Assembly (NCBI RefSeq): GCF_900116235.1
Contig: NZ_FPAA01000001.1
Coordinates: forward strand, 372,001 to 436,000
Source: Marininema halotolerans
GTDB taxonomy: Bacteria > Bacillota > Bacilli > Thermoactinomycetales > DSM-45169
Reading direction: 5' to 3'
DNA: 64,000 nt
The translations under genes and the position numbers were made by a program. Positions 26,375 through 35,538 of the stretch are shown piece after piece. How positions within the stretch are numbered: position 1 is the first letter of the stretch; each line of letters opens with the position of its first letter. The notes beneath the pieces were generated by a model. The model did no database searches and had not been told where the DNA came from. It saw only the letters and a list, made by a program, of their open reading frames with translations.

Positions 26375-27229
26375 ATGGGTAAAAATGTAGCAGTCATTAC
26401 AGGTACCTCGACCGGTTTAGGTTTATCGTTAAGTGAAGCGCTTGCGAAGGCGGGATGGAAAGTATATGCTACCATGCGCAATTTGGATAAAGCACAGGGA
26501 GTTCAAGAGTTAATGGATACGGGATTAAGTATTGAACTCTTACAGTTAGATGTTCAGTCCCAATCCTCCATCGATACAGCCATCCAAAGGATCCTAGAGA
26601 AAGAAGAAGCGATTGATCTCTTTATTAATAACGCAGGCATGGGATTTCTTCGTACAGTTGAACAAGCAACGGAAGAAGAATATAAAAATATATTTGATAT
26701 TAATACATTTGGTGTCATTCGATGCATTAAATCGATCCTTCCTCATATGCGTGATCGTCAAAAAGGGCGGATCGTCGCAATCTCTTCGGTAGGTGGGCTA
26801 GTTGGACAACCCTTAAATGAAATTTACTGTGCCTCTAAATTCGCATTAGAGGGCCTATATGAAAGTTTAGCTACCTATTTAACACCGTTTTTTGGTATCG
26901 AGTTTATGATTGTTGAACCCGGTGGGATTGTATCTGAATTTGCAAATACCGTACTCAGCCAAATAAATGAATCCGGTGCCTTCCAACAAGATGTATATGA
27001 ACCTGTTCTCCAAGCATATTTGGGAAGTCGCGAGAAGCAACCTGCGGGAATTTCACAAACGCCTGAAGAAATCGCTACGATCATTGTAAACCAATTAGCC
27101 GCTGACGAACTGCCACTTCGGATGCGTACTTCTGATTGGTCCAACAACTTCTGCCGCTTTAAAACCGAGGCCGACCCGACTGGACTTGCCCAAACGCACT
27201 ACGTTCAAGAGACCTTTCTAAAAAGATAG
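26375..27229 (+). CDS. Short-chain dehydrogenase/reductase (classical SDR)
   Basis: 284-residue NAD(P)-dependent oxidoreductase. The cofactor loop is TGTSTGLGLS (TGxxxGxG), the structural motif is NNAG, the catalytic residues are Ser in AISSVGG and Tyr/Lys in YCASK, and PGG follows in the expected place. An Arg after the second strand (YATMRNLDK) suggests NADPH preference. AGAGGAAG precedes ATG 26375. It is transcribed alone; the closest downstream gene is 130 bases away. The substrate is not deducible; relatives act on retinoids, sterols or fatty acyl derivatives. Confidence 0.92.
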   Translation: MGKNVAVITGTSTGLGLSLSEALAKAGWKVYATMRNLDKAQGVQELMDTGLSIELLQLDVQSQSSIDTAIQRILEKEEAIDLFINNAGMGFLRTVEQATEEEYKNIFDINTFGVIRCIKSILPHMRDRQKGRIVAISSVGGLVGQPLNEIYCASKFALEGLYESLATYLTPFFGIEFMIVEPGGIVSEFANTVLSQINESGAFQQDVYEPVLQAYLGSREKQPAGISQTPEEIATIIVNQLAADELPLRMRTSDWSNNFCRFKTEADPTGLAQTHYVQETFLKR

Positions 27230-27360
27230 AAGGAAAAGCGCAAATGAATTTCTTCATCACCTTTACCACACCAGCCAACCCTTCCATGCATAGGGTACAA
27301 TTAGGCGTTTAGCCCATTACCAAACCGGTAAAAGAATATATAACATAAGGAGGAATCCCA

Positions 27361-27594
27361 TTGTTTAAAAAACAAGTAAAAAAAGCCGCTTTTTCCACTT
27401 TTGTTACCACTCTTATTGAAAAACTACGGAGTGATGATTCGAAAAAAGGACGGAAAAAACTTTCCAAATCACAAAAAGCCGCCATCTCCACCGGCTCGAT
27501 GTTGTTATTAAAAAAGCACGGAAAAAAAGCAGCCTTTGCCACAGGTGCCACGTTATTATCTGGCTTGGCTTTGAAAAAATTTCGTTCTCGCTAA
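27361..27594 (+). CDS. Small very basic protein with internal KKAAF repeat
   Basis: 77-residue protein, about 20 Lys/Arg residues, not recognised. Two similar blocks are visible: KKAAFSTFVTTLIEK (about 7-21) and KKAAFATGATLLSG (about 54-67), each forming an amphipathic or hydrophobic helix; a related QKAAISTGSMLLL block lies between them. The DNA of the first and last blocks is also partly repeated, which suggests growth by internal duplication. AAGGAGG precedes TTG 27361 with 6-8 bases. A strong terminator follows. It might bind nucleic acid or membranes; this is only inferred from composition. Confidence 0.65.
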   Translation: MFKKQVKKAAFSTFVTTLIEKLRSDDSKKGRKKLSKSQKAAISTGSMLLLKKHGKKAAFATGATLLSGLALKKFRSR

Positions 27595-27618
27595 AAGAAC
27601 CTTACCCTTCGCCCTATG

Positions 27619-27656
27619 AAAAACCTCCGCCGATTCATGAATCGGCGGAGGTTTTT
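27619..27656. terminator. Bidirectional terminator
   Basis: Near-perfect 38-bp palindrome (aaaaacctccgccgattca / tgaatcggcggaggttttt) with A/T runs at both ends. It serves the small basic gene (+) and the TSUP gene (-). Confidence 0.93.
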
Positions 27657-27684
27657 CTACGCTAACGCACTTAATTCTTCTTTC

Positions 27685-28452
27685 TCATAAAGCGAAGTAA
27701 TCCCAACATTGTTTACTAATCATCAAGAGGGAAACCGAGACAAAAAGCACTTTAACATATGCGGTTCCTCGAGTAATTGCCACTTTGGAACCAATGAGTG
27801 CCCCTAACACCATCGCACCTGCCATCGGCACCCCATACGTATAGTTGACGGCATCTAAATAAATAAACATCATCAGTGCTGCAAAATTACTGGCAAAATT
27901 TAAAACCTTGGCATTGCCCGCAGACTCGACAAAGTTAAATCCCAACATTAAAAAAGAAAACATGAGAAAAGAACCTGTCCCTGCACCAAAAAAGCCATCA
28001 TAAAACCCAATGACAAAGGACGCCAAAGCAATAAGAAATCCTGTTTTTGCCGTGACCCCTGTATAAGAGGAAACCGTACCCCAATCTTTTTTGAAGATCG
28101 TATAGAGGGTTACAAAAAGCAATAAGACAATAATTAACGGCTTCAAAAAATCAGCAGGTATCTGTCTTACGAGATAAGCACCACTGACCGAGCCAATCAG
28201 GGAGAGTGGAATGAGCCACTTTACAAACCCAAAATGAATGTGACCCGACCGCAAGAAGGAAACGGTACTCGTAAAGGAACAAAGAGTACTTGCTAATTTA
28301 TTAGTACCCAAGGCAACGGCCGGTGGTAATCCTGTAAATAAGAGAGCAGGAATCGCGATCAATCCACCCCCGCCCACTACCGAATCTACAAAGGCTGCCA
28401 GAAAGCCTGCGCAAAGTAGGAATATTAGAATTTGAACATTCATATCTTCCAT
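27685..28452 (-). CDS. TSUP family transporter (TauE/SafE/YfcA-like)
   Basis: 255-residue membrane protein with seven to eight predicted helices and the characteristic opening AFVDSVVGGGGLIAIPALL, followed by LGTNKLASTLCSFTS. In the second half the family repeat recurs as FYDGFFGAGTGSFLMF. Members export or import sulfite, sulfonates, sulfoacetate or other organic anions across the cytoplasmic membrane. Two in-frame ATGs (28452 and 28443) are possible; AAGGGG lies before the first. No sulfur gene is adjacent, so the substrate is unknown. Confidence 0.9.
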   Translation of the reverse strand: MEDMNVQILIFLLCAGFLAAFVDSVVGGGGLIAIPALLFTGLPPAVALGTNKLASTLCSFTSTVSFLRSGHIHFGFVKWLIPLSLIGSVSGAYLVRQIPADFLKPLIIVLLLFVTLYTIFKKDWGTVSSYTGVTAKTGFLIALASFVIGFYDGFFGAGTGSFLMFSFLMLGFNFVESAGNAKVLNFASNFAALMMFIYLDAVNYTYGVPMAGAMVLGALIGSKVAITRGTAYVKVLFVSVSLLMISKQCWDYFAL

Positions 28453-28790
28453 TCAAAAACATCCCCTTTTTCATACAAAAAGAAAACAAATCGGCATCGA
28501 TACATTCAATCATATATTCTCGCAAACAATAATCATCTATTTTGTTTTAAATAATATACATATTCTCTTTTATCGTATCTATTATAACTCAATCTTACCT
28601 CCACAGATATAGAGGGCATACTTCTCAACAATAAATTCGCTTCTTTCCCGTACATAACCATAGGCCATCCACATATCTGAAATCTCCCATTCTTGTGTCT
28701 CCTACTGGATTAACACCTAGGGTTCCGGGTATGATGAAGACGATCAGGTACCTAATCGCTTATAAAACAAGCTGGATGGAGGAGATTCCA

Positions 28791-29195
28791 TTGAATACAA
28801 CCGAACACTCCCTAAAAGAATGGTTTTTCAATTATGCCGATACCTATATTCGATGTGCCCGGTCTTCAGAAGAAGATCTCGCCAACCTTTTGAAATTCTT
28901 TCATGTACCCCTTTCCATGATTACAGATGCTGACTTTCTTATGACCCAATCCCAGGATGAATTGGCTCAAAATCTTCAGGCCCAACTCGAACAGTTGCGT
29001 CAGCTTGATTATGAGGATAGTCGGTCAACGGATGAACACTTTGAAATCATCAACAACCGCGCCGCTTGGATTCGCGCTACCTGGCAACGCTTTAATACCA
29101 AGGGTGAGGAAATCCAACGAATACGCGTTACTTACTGGGTAAACCAAACGAACCAAGGTTGGAAAATCACCTCCATGGCAATCCATCATTCATAA
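28791..29195 (+). CDS. NTF2-like (SnoaL-type) small protein
   Basis: 134-residue cytoplasmic protein resembling NTF2-like alpha+beta barrels: an N-terminal helix pair (LKEWFFNYADTYIRCARSSEEDLANLLKFFHVPLSMIT) and C-terminal strands (NNRAAWIRATWQRFN, EIQRIRVTYWVNQ, GWKITSMAIHH). The reading frame is open up to an ATG at 28695, but GGAGGAG followed by six bases points to TTG 28791. No catalytic residues can be assigned. Single gene ended by a bidirectional terminator. Confidence 0.68.
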   Translation: MNTTEHSLKEWFFNYADTYIRCARSSEEDLANLLKFFHVPLSMITDADFLMTQSQDELAQNLQAQLEQLRQLDYEDSRSTDEHFEIINNRAAWIRATWQRFNTKGEEIQRIRVTYWVNQTNQGWKITSMAIHHS

Positions 29196-29232
29196 CACTT
29201 CGAACAAGCAATGATTCATGTGATGAACAAAG

Positions 29233-29270
29233 AAAGAGGACCCTTCTCATTTCTGAGACGGGTCCTCTTT
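29233..29270. terminator. Bidirectional terminator
   Basis: Inverted repeat aaagaggaccc / gggtcctcttt (29233-29243, 29260-29270) between the convergent NTF2-like gene (+) and the 102-aa gene (-). Confidence 0.85.
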
Positions 29271-29319
29271 GTAAATCGATGTATCGATACCATGAAATAA
29301 AAAATGGTATGAAATGAAG

Positions 29320-29628
29320 TTAGATAAATGCCTTACTTACTATAATCGAGCGTTCTCTCCCTATCAATGACATATTCACCGGTCGAGGTGTTGTATTTAC
29401 AGATACCACCCGAAATTCAGGGTCGGTAGAGGGCGGCTGTAATTGTGGCCCCTGTACCCCTGCCGTCACTTGAACATCGCCCCTAGCTGTTGGATGAATC
29501 GGAGCTACTTTGGTCTGCCCAGGTTGCACAATTCTTGTTACAAAACAATCCCGATCGGGCGCTCTAAACCGTACAATAAATCGAAAAACATTATTCCGAC
29601 TTCGGTTCGTAAAACTCACCACTGCCAT
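29320..29628 (-). CDS. Hypothetical protein, beta-rich
   Basis: 102-residue protein not recognised. The sequence looks like a small beta-sandwich: FTNRSRNNVFRFIVRFRA, CFVTRIVQPGQTKV, VQVTAGVQGPQL, FRVVSVNTTPRPV and a last strand SIIVSKAFI. No signal peptide. AAGGA nine bases upstream supports ATG 29628; a longer frame reaching ATG 29697 has a poor start and an unlikely cysteine-rich N-terminus. It is followed by the bidirectional terminator and preceded by an AT-rich gap leading to the kinase gene. A coat- or surface-associated role is possible but unproven. Confidence 0.6.
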   Translation of the reverse strand: MAVVSFTNRSRNNVFRFIVRFRAPDRDCFVTRIVQPGQTKVAPIHPTARGDVQVTAGVQGPQLQPPSTDPEFRVVSVNTTPRPVNMSLIGRERSIIVSKAFI

Positions 29629-29892
29629 ACAATCACATCCTTTTCCTTTACAAAGGTTGGGCTTCATTAGGAAAAATAACACCCATCCGGATGTCATATC
29701 CTACGCTGTATGGCTAAAATGGGTTTGGGTAAATAACTACGCCTCATAAATTACATAAATTAGTATAAATTACTATTTTGCCTAAAAACATCGCTACAAG
29801 TAAACAAACTTGGGTTCAATACTTTTAGAACATTTACGTAACTTTTATTTTTAAATTTTAATAAAGGCAGTTGGGTCACTAAGATGATATAA

Positions 29893-31104
29893 TTATACAA
29901 AATAATTATTTGTTACCTTACTAAATTCCGACTTTAGTTCCTCCACGCTACTGTAACGCTCTTCCATATTATCTGATATCCCCTTATTAATAAAAGCTTC
30001 AAAATCATTGTTATCCATCTTACGTATGTTAATTCTTCCTGTCATTACAAAATAAACTAATCTTGTTAGAGCATATGTTTCGTGACGTATCTCGTAAGTA
30101 TCAAAGCCATACACCTCAAGTTTAGGATCATTTAAAGAACCTTTGAATTGTGTATTTTTACTTGTTAGGCAACTGTTTTCTCTTTTTACCAACCCAAAAT
30201 CAGAAACCTTTATTACATTTAATCCATCATATTTTTTTATTAAAATATTTCTAGTACTTATATCCCTATGAAAAACTCCCTTACTACTAATGTATATAAA
30301 TGCCTGAAGTATCTGTCTAACTAATCCGATTCTCTCATTCATCTTAATTATAGAGTTGTTTATGGATATGTATTTATCAAGTGTTACATCTGCATATTCC
30401 ATAATATATTGAAAATTCATCTCATCAAATGTATATACTTCAATTACATATGGAGATTTTAGTTTTTGCATTTCTTCAAACTCAATTCTAAATCTCTCGA
30501 GCTCTTTTTCTGTAAGACTCTTATGAGCCTTCTTAATGACAAAGAATCGGTTATAGTATTCGTCTTTGTATTTGTAAACCGTAGCGTAAGAACCTTCACC
30601 TATTAGTTTTGTTGAAAAAAGCCCTTTAACTTTTGCTGTTGTAGTTTCTACACTTGATTTCAAATAAAACATAGGTATATTTTCTAATATAATTATTCGT
30701 TCAAATCCATTAGGGATTGGACTTCCATAACTTTCTTCTAAAAATTTATCCATTTCCTCAATTATTCTTGCATAATCTTGATTTACTTCAAATTCATATG
30801 GAGTATTTCTAACATTTGCTTGCACAGTTTTCAGTTCATCTATTAGATATAAAAGCAGACGACTTTCATCTGCTGTAATGCGTCCATTACGTATTCTTGT
30901 ATTAGTATACTTAAATAATACATTAAACTCCCGGTGAAACAAAGCAAAAAAAATACTAATACTTGATATTTTTATATTATTATACAATTTATTATAATCA
31001 ATTATATACGTATTTAAATTTTCTATTTCAAATTCCTTTATATAATGATCTATTTTTCTATCAATATAAATAGCCTGGTTAATATTATCAAGAACCCTCT
31101 CCAT
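29893..31104 (-). CDS. Eukaryotic-type Ser/Thr protein kinase, AT-rich, probably acquired
   Basis: 403-residue protein. Residues 1-150 are a helical, unrecognised N-terminal domain. Residues about 162-400 are a protein kinase domain with all key residues: glycine loop GEGSYATVYK (169-178), ATP lysine in VIKK (Lys190/191), HRD (279-281) with Asn286, and DFG (302-304). The activation segment is followed by SLNDPKLEVYGFDTYEI rather than a clear APE. There are no membrane helices or PASTA repeats, so it is not a PrkC-type wall sensor. The gene is much richer in A/T than its neighbours, and long AT-rich non-coding sequence follows upstream. AGGAGG seven bases before ATG 31104. No phosphatase is nearby. 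A stress or phage-response role is only a guess. Confidence 0.88.
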   Translation of the reverse strand: MERVLDNINQAIYIDRKIDHYIKEFEIENLNTYIIDYNKLYNNIKISSISIFFALFHREFNVLFKYTNTRIRNGRITADESRLLLYLIDELKTVQANVRNTPYEFEVNQDYARIIEEMDKFLEESYGSPIPNGFERIIILENIPMFYLKSSVETTTAKVKGLFSTKLIGEGSYATVYKYKDEYYNRFFVIKKAHKSLTEKELERFRIEFEEMQKLKSPYVIEVYTFDEMNFQYIMEYADVTLDKYISINNSIIKMNERIGLVRQILQAFIYISSKGVFHRDISTRNILIKKYDGLNVIKVSDFGLVKRENSCLTSKNTQFKGSLNDPKLEVYGFDTYEIRHETYALTRLVYFVMTGRINIRKMDNNDFEAFINKGISDNMEERYSSVEELKSEFSKVTNNYFV

Positions 31105-31849
31105 ATCGTTGCCTCCTGCTATCTCTATGTTTGTTATTGAAATTTCCTAAGATGAGCATTATACACAGACTTATTTTTATAAGCTTTGGCTATTTCCTCC
31201 TTCTCTCTCAAATATCATTTAACTACTAGAAACCACAATCCTTATAATAGTTCTTTTCGAATGACTAGTTACCCTCCTACGTTAAGTCATTTTTCCCAAT
31301 CGTTATAGAACGTTATAAGTATAATGATAACAGTTACAGTGATAACAAGTTCGTCACCTTGACTTTAAGTACTGTATCTATCTGAAACAAATTAAAAAAT
31401 GCCCCACATACATTACGCGTATGGGAGCATTTTGTCGAGAAGTATGCTTTTCAGTTTCTTTAACTTCGTCACTACAAGAAAGCCACCATCACTGATAATG
31501 ATCTAATAAGTAATGTTGTATTCTCGTGTGGGTGTTTGTAAAACCATATCGCATAACCTAAATACGATATACCAACGAATAGCGATGATTATAAGTAACT
31601 TATATAGCATTATTCATCACTGGGACAAAACCCAAAACAGGAACTTTTTTATAAGATGCGACTACCAATTTAATACCATCTCCATAAGCGCTAACTTAAC
31701 CCAATAATAGATGCTCCAGCGGGATCAACCCTGCTATGGATTCAAATATTACAGCTGGTTGACCACCAGGAGTAGGGAAATGTTACTGTAGTTCCTTCAA
31801 TTTGTTCGAAGTTTCTCCCCTCGCGTCAGAGATGTTGTCGAAACTCAAT
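31105..31849. other. AT-rich intergenic region between kinase and yknZ
   Basis: About 745 bases with no convincing gene. It holds the kinase ribosome-binding site, a minus-strand terminator-like hairpin (31394-31433) and a small palindrome ctggttgaccaccag (about 31753-31767). A 64-codon open frame at 31513-31707 has no ribosome-binding site and no protein-like pattern. The terminator without a gene before it hints that a gene was lost here. Confidence 0.5.
31394..31433 (-). terminator. Orphan terminator-like hairpin
   Basis: Arms aaaatgc.cccacatac / gtatg.gg.agcatttt, with a run of T on the minus strand. It could end a transcript from yknWXYZ, whose last gene stops about 420 bases upstream, or a vanished gene. 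Confidence 0.5.
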
Positions 31850-33046
31850 TCAATCCCTTCGCAGACATTCAATCGGATCCATACGGGATGCTTTGTTCGC
31901 AGGTAAAATACCAAAGGTAACACCAAAGATCATCGAAAAGAGCACAGCACCGATCGCTACAGGTAGCGATACTAAGGTAGGTAATGGACTCAAGATACCA
32001 ATCAACCATGCAATCAAGGAGCCGAGTGCCAAGCCGATCAGCCCTCCGATCAAGGAGAGAGTCACCGATTCCGTAAGGAATTGGACGAGGATATTGGAAC
32101 GAGTCGCTCCGAGGGAGAGACGGATCCCGATCTCCTTGGTTCGCTCCGTGACCGAAACCAGCATGATGTTCATGACACCAATGCCTCCTACCAATAGCGA
32201 GATCCCTGCAATGCTGCCAATAACCGCCGTCATGATGTTGGTAACGTTACGAATGCCTTTTCCGATTTGCTCCAGGTTTTGAACTTCATATTCGCCCTTT
32301 GTGCTGTGATTCTCATTCAATGTTTGAATCGCTTTCTTCCCTACAGATTCCACCGAGTATTGCTTATCAATTTTTAGTTTGATATCCGATATATCCGCTT
32401 GTCCATAGATCCGTGTCCAGGTCTTATCAGGGAGATAAATATTGTTATCCCCAATCATCGCAAAGAGACCCTCTGCCTCCTCTAAGATTCCAACAACCTG
32501 AATCGGCTGATTCCCCACTCGGATAATCTTATCGATGCCACTCTTATTTTTAAATAATTTCTTTTGTACACTGGGTGTTATTAAGGCGACCGCATTTCCT
32601 CCACGATAATCTGCAGGTTCAAAGGATCGCCCAGTTTTTACCTTTCGATCATCTGCTTTTAAGATGGCATTGGTGTTAATTCCATAAATCATCGCACCTT
32701 TAAAATCTTTGGTTCGATAATAAAGGTCTCCAGATTCCATCTGTGTCGTGATGACATCCTCGACTCCAGCAATCCACTTGAGTTGTTGCAAATCCCGCTC
32801 CGTGAAAAAATCGGGAGGCAGTTCACCATTTGATTTTTCGTATACCTTCATCGCAGGGGTAATGGTTACGGTGTTACCCGCCCCAGTGAAGGTTTCGGAT
32901 AATTTCGCTTCCCCACCCTGACCAATCGCAACAATGACAATCACCGAGGATACCCCGATAACGATACCCAGCATCGTCAGAATCGAACGCATCTTATGAG
33001 CAAGGATCGCATCAAGGGCCATGCGGATATTTTCCCAAACCCTCAT
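31850..33046 (-). CDS. yknZ: ABC transporter permease, MacB/FtsX type (YknZ-like)
   Basis: 398-residue MacB-type permease: a first membrane helix at about 20-45 (IMLGIVIGVSSVIVIVAIG), a large extracellular MacB periplasmic-core domain (about 50-270), then three helices forming the FtsX domain (ITAVIGSIAGISLLVGGIGVMNIMLVSVTERTKEIGIRLSLGAT region and the C-terminus). Last gene of a four-gene operon yknW-yknX-yknY-yknZ. In B. subtilis this complex protects against the SdpC toxin; an antimicrobial-peptide efflux or protection role is inferred here. It starts immediately at the end of yknY (shared base). Confidence 0.9.
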   Translation of the reverse strand: MRVWENIRMALDAILAHKMRSILTMLGIVIGVSSVIVIVAIGQGGEAKLSETFTGAGNTVTITPAMKVYEKSNGELPPDFFTERDLQQLKWIAGVEDVITTQMESGDLYYRTKDFKGAMIYGINTNAILKADDRKVKTGRSFEPADYRGGNAVALITPSVQKKLFKNKSGIDKIIRVGNQPIQVVGILEEAEGLFAMIGDNNIYLPDKTWTRIYGQADISDIKLKIDKQYSVESVGKKAIQTLNENHSTKGEYEVQNLEQIGKGIRNVTNIMTAVIGSIAGISLLVGGIGVMNIMLVSVTERTKEIGIRLSLGATRSNILVQFLTESVTLSLIGGLIGLALGSLIAWLIGILSPLPTLVSLPVAIGAVLFSMIFGVTFGILPANKASRMDPIECLRRD

Positions 33047-33732
33047 CAGACACTCCCCCCTGCCTGAGAGGTCTCTTTGATTCGCCCATCTAAGATGTCA
33101 ATGCGACGATTCGCGCGAGCTGCCACTTCTGAATCATGGGTAATCATCACAATGGTCTTTCCCTCCTGATGAAGGCCATCAAAGAGGTCCAGCACGTTAT
33201 CCCCCGATGCTTGATCCAATGCACCTGTTGGTTCATCCGCTAATAATAAATCCGGCTGATTCACAAGTGCACGAGCAATCGCGACTCGCTGTTGTTGCCC
33301 TCCTGAGAGTTCCGAAGGTAAATGATCTCTCCGATCCGCTAATCCTACTCGATTCAACGCCGTCGTTGCCATCTCTTTCCGCTTGAGACCACGAATACCT
33401 GCATAGATTAAGGGAAGCTCTACATTTTTCTGGGCAGTTAAACGAGAGAGCAATTGAAACTGTTGAAAAATAAACCCGATGGACTGGTTGCGAACCCGAG
33501 CCAATTCAATAGCTTCCATCTGGGAGAGATCTCTCCCTTGAAATTGATAGGTTCCCTGAGTAGGCCGATCCAGCGCACCTAGAATATTCATTAACGTCGA
33601 TTTCCCAGAACCGGAAGGGCCCATAATGGCCACATATTCCCCTTCACTCACCGTCAAATGAATATCCTTTAGCACATCCGTTTTAAGATTCCCTTGACCA
33701 TACGACTTCGTTACCCCTTGTATGTGAATCAC
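33046..33732 (-). CDS. yknY: ABC transporter ATP-binding protein (YknY-like)
   Basis: 228-residue MacB/LolD-type ATPase. Walker A GPSGSGKST (about 39-47), Q-loop FQQFQLL, signature LSGGQQQR (about 142-149) and Walker B LLLADEPTGALD (about 160-171), with the final HD in MITHDSEVAA. It powers the YknZ permease with adaptor YknX. It overlaps yknX by four bases and yknZ by one, so all three are translationally coupled. Confidence 0.93.
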   Translation of the reverse strand: MIHIQGVTKSYGQGNLKTDVLKDIHLTVSEGEYVAIMGPSGSGKSTLMNILGALDRPTQGTYQFQGRDLSQMEAIELARVRNQSIGFIFQQFQLLSRLTAQKNVELPLIYAGIRGLKRKEMATTALNRVGLADRRDHLPSELSGGQQQRVAIARALVNQPDLLLADEPTGALDQASGDNVLDLFDGLHQEGKTIVMITHDSEVAARANRRIDILDGRIKETSQAGGSV

Positions 33733-34844
33733 TTGACGCTCACTTCCGCTCCATCTTTTAGATCAGGAGAAGGATTGGCAATCACACGATCGGAAGGGGT
33801 AATGCCAGAAATGATCGCAATTCGACCCTCTCCCGTTTTGCCTGTTTTGACTCGTTTCTTAACCGCTTTTTCCCCCTTTAGTATAAAGACATGATCCTTT
33901 CCCTTTTTAATCACGGCTTTGACGGGTAAGGAATTCACTTTTTTTGAGGAAAGGATAATTTCTGCCATCAATCGTGAACCCAGTTTAAGAGAAGCGTTTT
34001 CATTCAAGCTGATGGAAACCGGGTACATAATCTGTTGGGATCCTTCTCCGATCTTCTCATCCTTCGGCAGCATTCCCACTTCCGTCACCTGGGCTGACCA
34101 TTTCTTATCAGGGAGGGCATCCGCCCGGACAATCGCACGTTGATCCTTCTTGATTTTCAACGCATCATACTCGGAGATCTCCGCGCTGACCTTTAGCTTT
34201 TTAAGGTCAGCAACGGTGATCATAGGTCCCGTCCCTTCCTGGGAAGGTTCACCGGAATTGACCCGAATTACAGTCCCGCCATGTTGACTGGTCACCGTTA
34301 GATCCGCTAACTGCTCCTGGGCTTGCCTATACTTTTCCTGGGCTTGTTTATATTCTAAATTCGCAAGTTGAAGCTGATTACGCAATTCCTTTTCTGTAGC
34401 AGGTGTTTCGATGTTTCCTGACTGCGTATGCTGATCGTTCCCCGTATTCGCGGTGGGTGAAGGGGATGATTTCTTTAACGTTTGAAGCTGATCATTTAAC
34501 TGGACACGACTCAATCGTGCCCGTTCCACTTCCAATTTGACCGCTTCCACATCCACTTGGTTCATATTCTTAAATTTAACTAACCGATCTCCCTTCTTCA
34601 CCTTGTCTCCCGGCTTTACATATAAGCGCTCAACTTCGCTTCCCCCTGGTTGCATATACACGTTCTGTTCTTTTTCAGATGCAAGCAAACCCGAGGTAAG
34701 AATCGTTTCCTTAAATTCCTTCTTCTCCATCGAGACCAATTTGACAGCGGTCTCACCATGGGAAGTCCGTAACAAAGAAAAGGTGAGCATGCCCCCCACC
34801 AACAAGCAAATCCCTGTCCCTATCCATATTTTTTTATAGTTCAT
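33729..34844 (-). CDS. yknX: Membrane-fusion/adaptor protein (YknX-like)
   Basis: 371-residue adaptor anchored by one N-terminal membrane helix (about 6-25). A lipoyl/beta-barrel part (LLASEKEQNVYMQPGGSEVERLYVKPGDKVKKGDRLVKF) is followed by a coiled-coil hairpin (about 95-180), the second lipoyl half, and beta-barrel and membrane-proximal domains, as in HlyD/MacA-type proteins. It bridges YknZ with the outside in a Gram-positive MacAB-like pump. The coiled coil contains a Thr/Ser/Pro-rich insertion (about 118-140). It follows yknW by 19 bases. Confidence 0.9.
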   Translation of the reverse strand: MNYKKIWIGTGICLLVGGMLTFSLLRTSHGETAVKLVSMEKKEFKETILTSGLLASEKEQNVYMQPGGSEVERLYVKPGDKVKKGDRLVKFKNMNQVDVEAVKLEVERARLSRVQLNDQLQTLKKSSPSPTANTGNDQHTQSGNIETPATEKELRNQLQLANLEYKQAQEKYRQAQEQLADLTVTSQHGGTVIRVNSGEPSQEGTGPMITVADLKKLKVSAEISEYDALKIKKDQRAIVRADALPDKKWSAQVTEVGMLPKDEKIGEGSQQIMYPVSISLNENASLKLGSRLMAEIILSSKKVNSLPVKAVIKKGKDHVFILKGEKAVKKRVKTGKTGEGRIAIISGITPSDRVIANPSPDLKDGAEVSVK

Positions 34845-34863
34845 TCTTTCACCCTTCTATCAA

Positions 34864-35538
34864 TTATTGAGGCGGTGCAAAATCCTTAACCATATCCCCC
34901 AGAGCACCTGCTCCTGCAGCAAAAGCGACCCCGATGACAAAGAGCACAATCGCAATCGTCCATCCTTTGGCAGAGCTGACTTTTCCTACAACGGTTAACC
35001 CCATGGCTGTCAATATTAAATGCCATATAGAAAAAACCTCAATGCTACTTAAGACCGCTTTCATCATATGAGTATCCGTAGGAATGATGGCTGCTAAACT
35101 GGTAACAGAGGTCAAATTTTCGAGATCCTTTGCATCTACATCACCGGTGAGTAACATGCCAACTCCTTGTACGATCGACCCCAGCAGTACAATGACAGAT
35201 AAATAGACATTGAGTGCAAAGACCTTTTTATAGCCAGCTTCTCCACCGAGTAACAGTAAAAAGAGCCATTGAAAGAGAGCAGTAAGCAATAGCCCAGCCG
35301 GTATACCAATCAACACGCCAACTACTGCCAAAATCACTACACCCATATGAGGTACCGCAACATAAGACGTGATCCCCATCACTACACTCGATAAAAGCAA
35401 AATAATTAGAAAGGCTGACCAGAAAACAGGCCCTTCGGCAATCCGTTGAAACTGTGTCGTCGGTTCTGTAATGATACCGAGTAGGGATGGCTTCTTAGTC
35501 GATGTAACCATTTCTTCTTGCTGGGTGTTCATTTCCAA
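34864..35538 (-). CDS. yknW: Yip1 family membrane protein (YknW-like)
   Basis: 224-residue membrane protein with five predicted helices after a soluble N-terminus containing ITEPTTQFQRIAEGPVFW, the entry motif of Yip1-domain proteins. In B. subtilis YknW is needed for correct assembly of the YknXYZ pump and is encoded first in the same operon, as here. The start ATG follows GAGGAGGACTTTC. The conserved four-gene arrangement gives strong support to the assignment of all members. Confidence 0.88.
   Translation of the reverse strand: MEMNTQQEEMVTSTKKPSLLGIITEPTTQFQRIAEGPVFWSAFLIILLLSSVVMGITSYVAVPHMGVVILAVVGVLIGIPAGLLLTALFQWLFLLLLGGEAGYKKVFALNVYLSVIVLLGSIVQGVGMLLTGDVDAKDLENLTSVTSLAAIIPTDTHMMKAVLSSIEVFSIWHLILTAMGLTVVGKVSSAKGWTIAIVLFVIGVAFAAGAGALGDMVKDFAPPQ

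Noticed and set aside
31513-31707. 64-codon open frame in the AT-rich gap after the kinase
   Set aside because: No ribosome-binding site, no protein-like pattern and no neighbour in frame; AT-rich DNA gives such frames easily.
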